The position numbers were made by a program, and so were the translations under genes. From NCBI RefSeq assembly GCF_022346605.1, contig NZ_JAKRNT010000002.1:248001-312000 (forward strand): a DNA stretch of 64,000 nt, in the 5' to 3' direction. Below, piece after piece: positions 33,365 through 42,218 of the stretch (position 1 is the stretch's first letter; every line of letters begins with the position of its first letter). Below the pieces are notes generated by a model, which saw nothing but the letters and a program-made list of their open reading frames with translations, was not told the DNA's origin and did no database searches. Origin of the DNA: Sporosarcina sp. ACRSL. Lineage in GTDB: Bacteria; Bacillota; Bacilli; Bacillales_A; Planococcaceae.

Positions 33365-34222
33365 TTATTTTTCCTTATTCCTTTTCTCATTCAAGCCATC
33401 CCAAAACATCCAGCCATTTTGTGATCGACCGGAACATAGCTCGGCTGGCGTACTTGGACTGTTGAATTCAACATCATCGATTAATTTTGCAGTAGCATCA
33501 TCAAGCCGAATCGCTTTGTTGGAATCAATCAACTGCTCATACCTTCGAAGCGAGCGCTTGTAGAATGTACCTTTATCGCTCCAATCTTTTGTATGTTCAA
33601 GCGGTGCACAAATAATTGAATTTGCTTGCAACACGAACTTCCCATCCGCAAGTCGTATCGAAGCTTCATATGGCACCTTTGCCTCAAAAACTTCAACTTC
33701 ATCCTCCACTTCAATCGCAGTTGGAACACTCGCACGGAAAGAAACCCCTAACGCCTCCAGCAGGAATTGAATATGGGAGGCAAATGAATTAAGGGTCGAT
33801 CGATTGAACACATTGACGTTCGGCTCAACCGAACGCATATCCCGATTCTCCAAACTGTACTGCGTCTTCGAAAACGCTTGGATGAAATAATACTCCAAGT
33901 AATCAATGCTCAACTTATCAAAACTGTTATTGTCTGCCACAAACAAAATACCGAACTGCCAAAAGTCTTTCTCACGCAAATGGGACTTAATCCGATTAAT
34001 GCCATTCACGGATTGCCCCACATACACACTCGATTCATCAGAATCGGAAAACAGAAAATACACAGCATGGTTGTTTGCATACTCCAACGACTCAACATCA
34101 TTCAACCGACTCTTCGTGAAATAAAACCCTCGAATCTGACTCGTCGGATCCTGAATAATACGCAATGAATTGGCGTGCTTCACATCAGGAAAATAGAACA
34201 TTACTGTGCGATCATTCTTCAT
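33365..34222 (-). CDS. GIY-YIG nuclease domain protein with DUF4357
   Basis: A 285-residue protein. A GIY-YIG domain starts near residue 50 with HAVYFLFSD, SSVYVGQS (the family GIY and YIG strands) and continues with INRIKSHLREKDFW, where the Arg and a downstream Glu (DYLEYYFIQAF) complete the catalytic set. The C-terminal part (about 190-280, DGKFVLQANS, then DNARELIDDVEF-like LIDDVEFNSPSTPAELCSGRSQNGW) is a DUF4357 domain. Such combinations are seen in restriction or defence-linked nucleases. Ribosome site GAGGTGG. It lies next to the helicase and Nudix pair but is separated by 195 bases, so cotranscription is not proven. Confidence 0.82.
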   Translation of the reverse strand: MKNDRTVMFYFPDVKHANSLRIIQDPTSQIRGFYFTKSRLNDVESLEYANNHAVYFLFSDSDESSVYVGQSVNGINRIKSHLREKDFWQFGILFVADNNSFDKLSIDYLEYYFIQAFSKTQYSLENRDMRSVEPNVNVFNRSTLNSFASHIQFLLEALGVSFRASVPTAIEVEDEVEVFEAKVPYEASIRLADGKFVLQANSIICAPLEHTKDWSDKGTFYKRSLRRYEQLIDSNKAIRLDDATAKLIDDVEFNSPSTPAELCSGRSQNGWMFWDGLNEKRNKEK

Positions 34223-34417
34223 TCATTTCCACCTCGGATATTCTCTATGAACGTCTGTTGTTCATTTCTTTGATGATTAAAGTTCTGGTGTGATAAGGAT
34301 TGCCATTTCTATTAGTATGGATAATGAAATCTGTCCAGCAATTTTCAATAGCATAAGTCTAACAACCGATATCTTACGCCATACTCATAAACTTGTTTGA
34401 ACCCTTCTTTTAGATTA

Positions 34418-37400
34418 TCATAATACACTCTTATTCGCTGCCGGCATTAACTTCGCTGGCATCGCCTCATGCAATCGCCATACAAAACTGATTGGCTTAT
34501 TCCCCTCATGGCTCACATAGTCAGCAGTTCCTAAAAATACAAATGGCGCCGTATAGCCATCCTTCTGTCTGTACTCCCGAACAAATAAGGCTATTTTATT
34601 CCCCGTATTTCGTTGATTGATATATCTTTTTCCAGTTGGACTAGTGTCAGATGTTTTATTTTGAGATTGCCAATGAAACAGTTTATCGCTTATAGCGTAG
34701 TCCTCGTATTGTGTTGAGGGTGAGAAGTCTTTGTCCGACTTATTGAGAGTAATAAAAAAGATATCGGTTTCTTTGTCCTCAAAATACTTAACCCCTTCAC
34801 GAAATGCAGGTTTAACCTCTTCATTGAAATAGCCGAGTGCAGCAAGAACTTGGTCTGAGGTGTATTGAGCATGAACACGTAGCGGTGTTACATATTCAAA
34901 CGGGGACGGCTTTTCTACTGATCGAATATTTTCCATACACACATTGAGCACTTCTTTAATTTCGCGCCGAATCGCTTGCGTTGTGATCATTCGCTGAATA
35001 CCGTCGTGCATTGAATTAAATCCATGTTTCTTTGGTGGAGCGTCGAAGATAGAATAATAGAGCATTCCAACCATCAGAAGCTGCTCTTCATTACCAATTA
35101 AGCCGTCTTCCAAATATCTTTTCAAAAATGTAAGTAGTTCAATCGAATCCAAATGAAACAGCGATTGAATTCTCCTATTAATGGTAACTTCATACTCACT
35201 TTGAAAATCTTCCGAAAGACCCGCTTCAACCTTAAGCCTTTCAAATGAGCGATTTCTACTTGTTCCGTAAAAATCTGCGAGCGTTAGATGATGGTACCGA
35301 AGGAAATTCGATAATGTAAGCTTCTCACCTGTATCTTCCTCAAAGTATTTAAGCTTCGTGATCAAATTCTGCTTTGTATTTTTTACTTCTTTTACGTTCC
35401 GCAATATGTATTCCTTTGCTTGCTTTTCCATTTGGATTACAGAGCCCTTTGGCAAGTGGAAGAAACCATTTTCGATGTAATGGCGAATGGAATGCTTTGT
35501 CCTTCCGACAAGTGCTCGGAACTTTTCTTCGAACGGATAATCGGCGTGGGCTTGTCCTACGAAATCTAAGACTGTCAAACATTCTTTGCCATCAGCCAAA
35601 CGCAACCCACGTCCTAATTGCTGTAAAAACACGGTTAGACTTTCTGTTGGTCTTAGGAATAAAACTGTATTAACTTCTGGTATATCAATTCCTTCATTGT
35701 ATAAATCCACAACAAATATGAATTTAATTTCGCCGCTTACTAATTTTCGTTTTGCTGTAGTTCTCTCATCATCGGATGATTCTCCATGCAAAGCGATGGA
35801 GGGGATTTCCTTCGAGTTGAAGTATGCTGCCATATATTTTGCGTGTTCCACTGACACACAGAATCCAAGTGCTTTTACTTGTTTTATATCGGTAACGTAT
35901 TTATTGATGCTACGGATAACAAGATCACTACGACGATCGTTGGAAGTGTAAACATTCGTAAGCTCATCAATATCGTACCCTCTTCTCGACCACTTAATTG
36001 CCGATAGATCGACATTATCTGTTACACAAAAATAATGAAATGGACTAAGCAATTTACGATCGATTGCTTCTGTTAAACGCATTTCAGATGCAATCCGATC
36101 ATCAAAATAACTAAGGACATTCTGATTATCCATTCGTTCAGGTGTGGCTGTCAGACCTACTAATATAGTTGGCTCATAATACTCTAATAAGGCTCGATAT
36201 GTTGGCGCTGTAGCATGATGAAATTCATCTACAATAATAAAATCATAGAAGTCAGCCGTTGTTTTTTCTATCATCTTTCGACTATTCCAGCTTTGGATAC
36301 TCATAAAGAGTTGATCAAATGAAGTTGGTTCAAAACGACCGACAAACATCTCACCAAAATTTGCGTCTTTTAAAATTGCACGGAAAGTATGCATGCTTTG
36401 TTTAAGTATTTCTTCACGATGGGCAATAAACAGTAACTTTGCGTCCGGCTTCTGTGTCAAGAATCGTTTAAAATCAAAAGCGGAAATGACAGTTTTACCT
36501 ACCCCGGTAGCAGCCACGACCAAGTTTTTCATATGACCATGCACAGTACGTTCAACTTCTAGTTCATCTAGAATTTCTTGCTGATAATGATACGGACGAA
36601 TATCAAGGAAGTACTGCTCTTTTGTCTCAGCTACTTGATCTTTCGTCAAAGATTGGCGAACTTTAGACCAGTTTTCTTCCTCATTAGCTGACAAACTTTT
36701 AAACTCTTCATCATTCCAGTAACCTTCAAAGGTTGCTTCAAACTTACGGATAATATCGAATGAATCTTTCTCTGTTACTTTTAAATTCCACTCAAGTCCA
36801 GATGTTAATGCTGGATTTGAAAGATTTGAAGAGCCTATATATGCAGTACTAAACCCTGTTTTTCGTTTAAATAAATATGCTTTGGCGTGTAAACGTGTTC
36901 TTTCTTTATCCAAAGAAACTCGAATTTCAGTGTTAGGCAGCTTGCTTAATTCTTGAAGTGCTTTGTAATCTGTTGCCTCCATATATGACGTTGTAATAAT
37001 TCTTAGACGGCCGCCACGTTCAGTGAAGTTACGAAGTTCTTCAATAATAATGCGCAATCCTGACCACTTAATAAAAGAAACGAGCCATTCAATCTCGTCC
37101 GAAGTGAGAATTTCATTTCTTAATTCCTCCAACATGTTGGGCTCAGCGTGTGATCCGGTGAATAAAGAACTTTGTGTTAAAGGTGTAACGGGTCTAAGTA
37201 CTTTTTTCTTTTTTAACGAGTGAGCTGTGTTAATCGTTTTATAGATTGAAGTAAGGATTTCCGCTTGTTCATCTAATTTATGCTTTGCAACGTCATCATC
37301 GTTTAGTTTTTGATGAAGTACATCAATAATTTCATTACAAACTTCAATTTGTCTCAGCAGTGCATCTTCCTTATTTCCACCTTCTCGAATATGCGATAGC

Positions 37401-37555
37401 GCATTTCTAGTTACAAAGGAAATGTAACTTGATAAAAGGACTCTTGCTTCGGCTTCATCTATTTGTTCCTTTTCCACAACAAATATATCTGGAAGCTCAT
37501 CCAATTCCTCTTTAATTTTCTTATTTATTAATTGCTCATAAATTCCTTCGTGCAT
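34418..37555 (-). CDS. PLD-type nuclease - SF2 helicase - DUF3427 protein
   Basis: A 1045-residue protein. Helical N-terminal region about 1-120; a phospholipase D-like domain about 130-300 with LHAKAYLF and GSSNLSNPA (one HKD set, as in restriction nucleases); a superfamily 2 helicase about 320-680 (AATGVGKT Walker A, DEFHH as the DEAH box, TATPER motif III, ALHGESSDDERTTA, and QQLGRGLRLADGKE motif VI); and a C-terminal DUF3427 region. AAAGGGTGA precedes the ATG, which lies 28 bases inside the preceding Nudix gene, so translation is coupled. Proteins of this type are widespread and often coupled to a Nudix gene; an anti-phage or DNA-repair role is inferred from the domains. Confidence 0.88.
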   Translation of the reverse strand: MHEGIYEQLINKKIKEELDELPDIFVVEKEQIDEAEARVLLSSYISFVTRNALSHIREGGNKEDALLRQIEVCNEIIDVLHQKLNDDDVAKHKLDEQAEILTSIYKTINTAHSLKKKKVLRPVTPLTQSSLFTGSHAEPNMLEELRNEILTSDEIEWLVSFIKWSGLRIIIEELRNFTERGGRLRIITTSYMEATDYKALQELSKLPNTEIRVSLDKERTRLHAKAYLFKRKTGFSTAYIGSSNLSNPALTSGLEWNLKVTEKDSFDIIRKFEATFEGYWNDEEFKSLSANEEENWSKVRQSLTKDQVAETKEQYFLDIRPYHYQQEILDELEVERTVHGHMKNLVVAATGVGKTVISAFDFKRFLTQKPDAKLLFIAHREEILKQSMHTFRAILKDANFGEMFVGRFEPTSFDQLFMSIQSWNSRKMIEKTTADFYDFIIVDEFHHATAPTYRALLEYYEPTILVGLTATPERMDNQNVLSYFDDRIASEMRLTEAIDRKLLSPFHYFCVTDNVDLSAIKWSRRGYDIDELTNVYTSNDRRSDLVIRSINKYVTDIKQVKALGFCVSVEHAKYMAAYFNSKEIPSIALHGESSDDERTTAKRKLVSGEIKFIFVVDLYNEGIDIPEVNTVLFLRPTESLTVFLQQLGRGLRLADGKECLTVLDFVGQAHADYPFEEKFRALVGRTKHSIRHYIENGFFHLPKGSVIQMEKQAKEYILRNVKEVKNTKQNLITKLKYFEEDTGEKLTLSNFLRYHHLTLADFYGTSRNRSFERLKVEAGLSEDFQSEYEVTINRRIQSLFHLDSIELLTFLKRYLEDGLIGNEEQLLMVGMLYYSIFDAPPKKHGFNSMHDGIQRMITTQAIRREIKEVLNVCMENIRSVEKPSPFEYVTPLRVHAQYTSDQVLAALGYFNEEVKPAFREGVKYFEDKETDIFFITLNKSDKDFSPSTQYEDYAISDKLFHWQSQNKTSDTSPTGKRYINQRNTGNKIALFVREYRQKDGYTAPFVFLGTADYVSHEGNKPISFVWRLHEAMPAKLMPAANKSVL

Positions 37556-37944
37556 TGTTGTATCACCCTTTCAACGGCTGGAATGTCAGCTGGTGCCCAT
37601 TCTAATGAATGTAGTTCATTAAATGGTACCCATTTTAATTCACTATGTTCAAAAGCAACCGGTGTTCCATTAATTATTTCAGCAAAATAGGTTACTAAAC
37701 GCACTGTGAATGAGTCGTATATATATGTCGTGTCTTCAACAAATTGTCCAACTGCAATTTCACAATGAAGTTCTTCTTTTATTTCACGAACTAATGCAGT
37801 TTGTGGCGTTTCACCCGTTTCTATCTTTCCACCGGGAAATTCCCAATACCCAGGCAACGACATATCCTCGGAACGACGTGCACAGAGAATATCTCCTTTA
37901 TTGTTATAGATGACAGCACCGACAACATGAATTGATTTAGTCAT
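37528..37944 (-). CDS. MutT-type (deoxy)nucleoside triphosphate pyrophosphohydrolase
   Basis: A 138-residue Nudix enzyme whose box is GGKIETGETPQTALVREIKEELHCEI (residues about 38-63), with the REIKEE core. The Trp-Glu-Phe-Pro-Gly-Gly preceding segment (GYWEFPGGK) is typical of 8-oxo-dGTP or CTP pyrophosphohydrolases. AGGAGATTAAGA precedes the ATG. Its end overlaps the helicase start by 28 bases; this fixed pairing suggests the hydrolase modifies or removes a nucleotide in the helicase's pathway. Confidence 0.88.
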   Translation of the reverse strand: MTKSIHVVGAVIYNNKGDILCARRSEDMSLPGYWEFPGGKIETGETPQTALVREIKEELHCEIAVGQFVEDTTYIYDSFTVRLVTYFAEIINGTPVAFEHSELKWVPFNELHSLEWAPADIPAVERVIQQCTKEFMSN

Positions 37945-38052
37945 TCTTAATCTCCTGTTCGACTTGCTTAATCAGTTCAGATCTTTTAATAATCCGGATA
38001 GTGACTCCTCAGACTTATTATTAAAATCTGATAACTGGATACTGTTTTCCAT
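37937..38052 (-). pseudogene. Frameshifted small ORF upstream of the Nudix gene
   Basis: Frame 1 starts at 38052 with MENSIQLSDFNNKSEESLSG and ends at 37972; the -1 frame from the AAAAG stretch continues IIKRSELIKQVEQEIKND to a stop at 37937 that overlaps the Nudix ATG (ATGACTAA). Both halves look coding, so a small coiled-coil protein with a frameshift (mutation, sequencing error or programmed slippage) is likely. No strong ribosome site before 38052. Confidence 0.3.
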
Positions 38053-38180
38053 TGTATCATCTTTCTGTTTATAGATGAATGAGTTTTAAGAAACCTCGTG
38101 ATTGTACTTTATCAAGTTCCATAGCATATTCAATTTCCAATTGGACACCCTAACCGTAAAATTGAAAGGGTGTGTATTTT

Positions 38181-38330
38181 ATGATGCCAGAACGAGAAAT
38201 TTTAGCGCAGTTGAATGAGGACCAGTTGAGGGCGTTGAGTGCTTTAGAGGATGAGCTCGGCGTGACGCTCGTTGCGTATGAAAGTCCGATGCATGACAAT
38301 GACAATCAGATTGTGGAGTCGGAAGTTTGA
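38181..38330 (+). CDS. Small acidic protein, 49 residues, unknown
   Basis: A 49-residue cytosolic protein MMPEREILAQLNED... with a helical, acidic composition and pattern DELGVTLVAYESP. AAAGGGTG stands eight bases before the ATG and a hairpin follows the stop. The two adjacent ATGs give a one-residue start uncertainty. I do not recognise the family; similar short LGVTLVAY proteins are common in Bacillales as hypotheticals. Confidence 0.55.
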   Translation: MMPEREILAQLNEDQLRALSALEDELGVTLVAYESPMHDNDNQIVESEV

Positions 38331-38331
38331 A

Positions 38332-38362
38332 AGACGGGGCTATCTTCGGGTAGTCCTTTTTT
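38332..38362 (+). terminator. Terminator of the 49-residue gene
   Basis: GGGGCTATC pairs with GGTAGTCC (two G-U pairs, TTCG loop) followed by TTTTTTG. Confidence 0.65.
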
Positions 38363-38427
38363 GTTTGATAATTTCCCCCACTCATAACTCATATACTGGT
38401 ATGAGTTATGTAAAGAGGAGGAATGGC

Positions 38428-39624
38428 GTGAACATTACAGTGCGACCGGGAGATTCACTCTGGCACTACAGCCATTTGTTTAGAGTTCCGCTTCAATTGA
38501 TTGTCGATTCGAATCGTGATGCAAACTTGCAGGTTCTTTCGGTCGGGCAACGCATCCGAATTCCGGGATATGTGACGGTTGAGGTGCAGGTCAATCAGGG
38601 AGAAACGTTATGGTTGATTGCGCAGCGAAGAAATGTCCCGATCGAAGCGATTTTGCTTGTGAATCCTACGCTTGATCCCAACCGCCTGCGAGTCGGGCAG
38701 ACGATCCGGGTTCCTTTGCGCATCACTTGGAGGCTCGTCAACGGGGAGCAGACGTATAGCTATGCGACGATGATTAACGACTTGAGAAGGCTTCAATCTG
38801 TGTATCCCTTCATCCTGAACACGTCAATCGGGGATTCAGTTCTCGGAAATAACATTCCTGAGATTCGAATTGGAACTGGACCGAAACGGGTTCATTACAA
38901 CGCTTCCTTCCATGCAAATGAGTGGATTACAACGCCCGTCCTTATGACTTTCCTCAATGACTATTTACTTTCCCTTACGAATCAAACTCCTATACGTAGC
39001 TTGTTCACGCTTCCTTTGTACCAACAATCCACCTTGTCTCTTGTCCCCATGGTGAATCCTGACGGAGTTACACTTGTTCAGCAAGGACCGCCGGAGACAG
39101 AGCCGTGGAGAACGAGAGTCGTAGAAATGAACAATGGCAGCACGGATTTCTCTGGCTGGAAGGCGAATATTCGAGGTGTCGATTTAAACGATCAGTTCCC
39201 GGCAAATTGGGAATTGGAACGGGAACGGGAAACTGCTCGGAAAACCCCCGGTCCCCGTGATTACGGTGGAGAACGACCGCTCTCCGAACCGGAAGCCATT
39301 GCGATGGCAGACTTAACGAGGAGACGGGACTTTGCGTGGGTACTCGCGTTCCATACGCAAGGCCGGGTCATCTACTGGGGATATCTGGGACTCGAGCCTC
39401 CTGTGTCGGAAACGATGGCCAATGAATTTAGCCGGGTAAGCGGCTACGAGCCGGTCCGATCAATTGAAAGCTACGCCGGCTACAAAGATTGGTTTATTCA
39501 AGATTGGCGAAGACCAGGATTCACTGTTGAGTTAGGCTCTGGAACTAATCCATTGCCAATTAGCCAGTTTGGTGAAATCTATGAGGAGACGTTGGGAATT
39601 TTTCTGGCTGGGTTGTATTTATAG
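38428..39624 (+). CDS. Gamma-D-glutamyl-L-diamino acid endopeptidase I (two LysM + M14)
   Basis: A 398-residue enzyme that hydrolyses the D-Glu-(L)meso-diaminopimelate or Lys bond in peptidoglycan stem peptides. Two LysM domains occupy residues 1-95 (VRPGDSLWHYSHLF and VNQGETLWLIAQRRN), and an M14 carboxypeptidase domain follows: zinc ligands in FHANEW (H and E near 160) and LAFHTQG, and catalytic Glu in TVELGSGTNP. The size and layout match ENP1 of Lysinibacillus sphaericus (396 residues) and YqgT, which act in sporulation. No signal peptide, consistent with a mother-cell or forespore enzyme. GTG start at 38428 after AGAGGAGG; longer frames lack a site. Confidence 0.9.
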   Translation: MNITVRPGDSLWHYSHLFRVPLQLIVDSNRDANLQVLSVGQRIRIPGYVTVEVQVNQGETLWLIAQRRNVPIEAILLVNPTLDPNRLRVGQTIRVPLRITWRLVNGEQTYSYATMINDLRRLQSVYPFILNTSIGDSVLGNNIPEIRIGTGPKRVHYNASFHANEWITTPVLMTFLNDYLLSLTNQTPIRSLFTLPLYQQSTLSLVPMVNPDGVTLVQQGPPETEPWRTRVVEMNNGSTDFSGWKANIRGVDLNDQFPANWELERERETARKTPGPRDYGGERPLSEPEAIAMADLTRRRDFAWVLAFHTQGRVIYWGYLGLEPPVSETMANEFSRVSGYEPVRSIESYAGYKDWFIQDWRRPGFTVELGSGTNPLPISQFGEIYEETLGIFLAGLYL

Positions 39625-39830
39625 GGTAGTAGTTGGTGCTTAATTAATTTTGTATCTATAAGGAGGTCTTTTATCTTAATTTGTTGAAAAAAGCAATTCT
39701 TTCTCCGTGTTTTTCGAATATTTCCCTCTCCATAAATGTTTAATGTATTAGAGTGTCATGAACACTTGAATCTCTTCAAGCATATAGTGTAAACGGCCCT
39801 CAAGTGAAAAAATAAGAGGAGAGTGTCTAA

Positions 39831-40985
39831 ATGGGGAAAATATTTTCTAGAAAGCTTGTATCTATTGTGGTTGCTGGTTTGTTGCTATTTAGTGCGGGTG
39901 GAGCAGTTGTCAGTGCAAAATCGAAGGAAGGCAAGAAACAAACAAATCGAACAGAGCAGAATCACCGGACAGATGTTATTACGTATAACGAGGTCACGGT
40001 TCCGAGATATGCGAAGGAGGTTCGATTAACAGGTACAGTCGTTATTGACGGGCCGCAGCTCGTTGTCTCCATTCCTGGATCAAAAAACATGACAGTCACT
40101 AAGGTCCGCGATAAGGTGTGGACGTATGAGGCGGTGGTTGATGTATCGTCAATCAAAGGTGACGCTGTATACGAAATTTCTGCCTATACCGTCTTTGTAG
40201 ACAAAAGGAATGCTGGAAAAGTTCATTCAAGTGCACGGACTGTATCGCAAAAGATCCATGTTCCGTTTATTACGTCCACGGTTGCGGAAAATACAAAATG
40301 GGAATATAACCGGTCAATCAATCAATTCACATTGACGTACGATATAGTTGAAAACTGGTCCAATGGGGAAAAGGTTAATATAGCGAAATCAAGATCGTAT
40401 ACTGTGAGAGGAGTAGACAATTATGTGGCAGTCCCTGGTACAGCAACAACACTATCGGTACCAACTGCAAACCAAGATTTTACGTTCTCTCCGGAGGCAA
40501 CGTGGAAATATGATGCAACGACAAAAAGGTACTCGGCAACATTTAATATTTTGATCACAGATAGTAAAGGGAATGTTAGAAAAGAAGCAGTTACGATAAA
40601 CGGACTGATGCCGGGGCAAGTGAATGAAATATCCTATCCATTGACGGATCGATATGGAACCGTTACTAAAAAGGCGTATTATACGGCACCAGCTGCACCG
40701 GTGGATGTGGTGGTAGACAGATTGCAAAACCTTACATTCACTCTCGTACAACAGAATAAAAATCAATTTAAAGTGGCAGCTTCTTATCAGTTAGTCCATT
40801 CCGACGGCAGAATTGAAGCAAAGATACATTATTTAGATGGGAATTTTGGAAATCCAGCGTCAAAAAGCAAAAATTCCTCATCAAGAAATTGGGAAGTTGC
40901 CGGCTTTGTCTACAAGATTACTGTAAATTACGATGCTAAGAATAAAATTTACTATGTCACGTATGAAGATGTTAGCAAAAAATAA
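39831..40985 (+). CDS. Secreted protein, 384 residues, unknown
   Basis: Signal peptide at about residues 1-30 (VSIVVAGLLLFSAGGAVVSA), then a basic linker and three to four beta-rich repeats (KWEYNRSINQFTLTYDI and WKYDATTKRYSATFNI resemble each other), each about 110 residues. No enzymatic motif, no anchor; probably a secreted or wall-bound structural protein. AGAGGAGAG precedes the ATG and a terminator follows. The similarity of the WxYN/WKYD repeats to known families cannot be judged by eye. Confidence 0.7.
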   Translation: MGKIFSRKLVSIVVAGLLLFSAGGAVVSAKSKEGKKQTNRTEQNHRTDVITYNEVTVPRYAKEVRLTGTVVIDGPQLVVSIPGSKNMTVTKVRDKVWTYEAVVDVSSIKGDAVYEISAYTVFVDKRNAGKVHSSARTVSQKIHVPFITSTVAENTKWEYNRSINQFTLTYDIVENWSNGEKVNIAKSRSYTVRGVDNYVAVPGTATTLSVPTANQDFTFSPEATWKYDATTKRYSATFNILITDSKGNVRKEAVTINGLMPGQVNEISYPLTDRYGTVTKKAYYTAPAAPVDVVVDRLQNLTFTLVQQNKNQFKVAASYQLVHSDGRIEAKIHYLDGNFGNPASKSKNSSSRNWEVAGFVYKITVNYDAKNKIYYVTYEDVSKK

Positions 40986-41005
40986 CTCGTAGTCATAGAC
41001 TGCTA

Positions 41006-41042
41006 AAACGACAGGCATCCAGATATGGGTGCCTGTTTTTTG
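41006..41042 (+). terminator. Terminator of the secreted protein gene
   Basis: ACAGGCATCC pairs with GGGTGCCTGT followed by TTTTTTG. Confidence 0.85.
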
Positions 41043-41070
41043 CGCTAAATACTATCTCTACATGCGAGAT

Positions 41071-41212
41071 TTATGCGCAGAAATATCGATTTATGCGTTT
41101 CTAGTATGACTTATGCGCATTTGATTGGATTTATGCGGTTTTCTGGCGGTTTATGCGTAAGTTTCAGAATTTATGCGTGGAAATCGGGATTTATGCGCTT
41201 TTGGGGTTGATT
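41071..41212 (+). repeat. Array of exact 20-bp TTATGCG units
   Basis: TTATGCG begins at 41071, 41091, 41111, 41131, 41151, 41171 and 41191: seven units with an exact 20-base period; the remaining 13 bases of each unit vary but often end GAT or GAAT. It lies between two transcription ends (secreted protein and DDAH-like gene), each with its own terminator. Confidence 0.88.
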
Positions 41213-41213
41213 C

Positions 41214-41247
41214 CACTAAAAAACCTCACGTTCTGTGAGGTTTAGTT
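41214..41247 (-). terminator. Terminator of the DDAH-like gene
   Basis: AAACCTCAC pairs with GTGAGGTTT; on the minus strand the arm runs into TTTTTAGT. Just past the gene stop. Confidence 0.8.
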
Positions 41248-42093
41248 TCTTTCGAGGGGCATGGAGCAGCAGCGGAAGGAGCCGCCGGATTTGATGATTT
41301 CGGAGAAGTCGACTTCGATGACTTCGAATCCGTGGGCGCGCATGGTGGCGTTCACTTGTTTGTTTTGCGGGAGGCTGAATACTTTGCCGTCCCCGATTGA
41401 TAAGACGTTTGTGCCCATCGTGAATTGTTCTTCCGGTGACACTTCGATCAGCTTGTACGTGCGCGAAAGTGTTTCGACCATGTCTTCGGATAGGGCTTCC
41501 CGGAAGATGAGGCCAATTTCGGGCGATAGTATGTTGAATACACAATCTAAGTGTAAGTATTTTTCATTGAACGGTACGCGGATGATGTTGTGTTTTGGCA
41601 GCTTGCGTTGCAAATTGCGGACTGCCTCTTCTGACGTGCGGCTGCTGATGCCGACGTACACTTTGTCGCGGTCGACAATGACATCCCCGCCTTCCACCCG
41701 GTCTGTTGTCGTCTGGTAGGAAATGTTTTCGTCTTCTAGAAACTCCTCGAGTGCTTCTTCCTCGCCCTTTCGAATATCTCTTGCCATTTCGGCAACGAAG
41801 ACTTCCTCTCCGACCGTGAAGCCGATGTCGCGTGTGAAAACTTGCTCTGGGAATTGTTCGGATGAAGGCAGGTTGATCACTTCCACTCCGTGTTCACGTA
41901 GTAATTTTTCAAATTCTCGATGTTGCTTCATCGCTATTTCCACATCGATATTTTCATCTGCATATTGCTTTTGAGTTTCGTTGATGACATCTTCGATTGC
42001 CATGAACTTCGGTTGGCAAAGAATGACTCTCTTCAATGAATCATATTCTGTATTGACCTTCGTTTTTGATTTATCGTCCACAGGGGAACTCAT
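41242..42093 (-). CDS. DDAH/arginine-deiminase-superfamily protein
   Basis: A 283-residue amidinotransferase-superfamily hydrolase of the dimethylarginine dimethylaminohydrolase type (B. subtilis YkgA-like). Catalytic elements are RDIGFTVGEE (substrate-binding Asp near 95), the HLDCVF His near 190 and the nucleophile Cys in GGSFRCCSMPL near the C terminus. Substrate could be methylated arginine or another guanidine. Start at 42093 has GGAGGATG upstream; a 5-codon longer frame has none. Monocistronic. Confidence 0.85.
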   Translation of the reverse strand: MSSPVDDKSKTKVNTEYDSLKRVILCQPKFMAIEDVINETQKQYADENIDVEIAMKQHREFEKLLREHGVEVINLPSSEQFPEQVFTRDIGFTVGEEVFVAEMARDIRKGEEEALEEFLEDENISYQTTTDRVEGGDVIVDRDKVYVGISSRTSEEAVRNLQRKLPKHNIIRVPFNEKYLHLDCVFNILSPEIGLIFREALSEDMVETLSRTYKLIEVSPEEQFTMGTNVLSIGDGKVFSLPQNKQVNATMRAHGFEVIEVDFSEIIKSGGSFRCCSMPLERN

Positions 42094-42218
42094 TGTTTCA
42101 TCCTCCACATCTTTTTCTCCATCGTACCTATTCCCTCTTCCAATTACACTAAACCACTAGTTTAGGGTTTCCTCAGAAGGGAATTTGATAATTAAATGAA
42201 TGATTGGGGGAAACATAA

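Noticed and set aside
38272-38427. N-terminal extension of the LysM endopeptidase
   Set aside because: It runs through the terminator of the preceding small gene; GTG at 38428 has AGAGGAGG and starts directly at the LysM domain.
41071-41212. CRISPR array
   Set aside because: Repeat is only seven conserved bases with a 20-base period; real CRISPR repeats are 23 or longer with 30-base spacers, and there are no cas genes.
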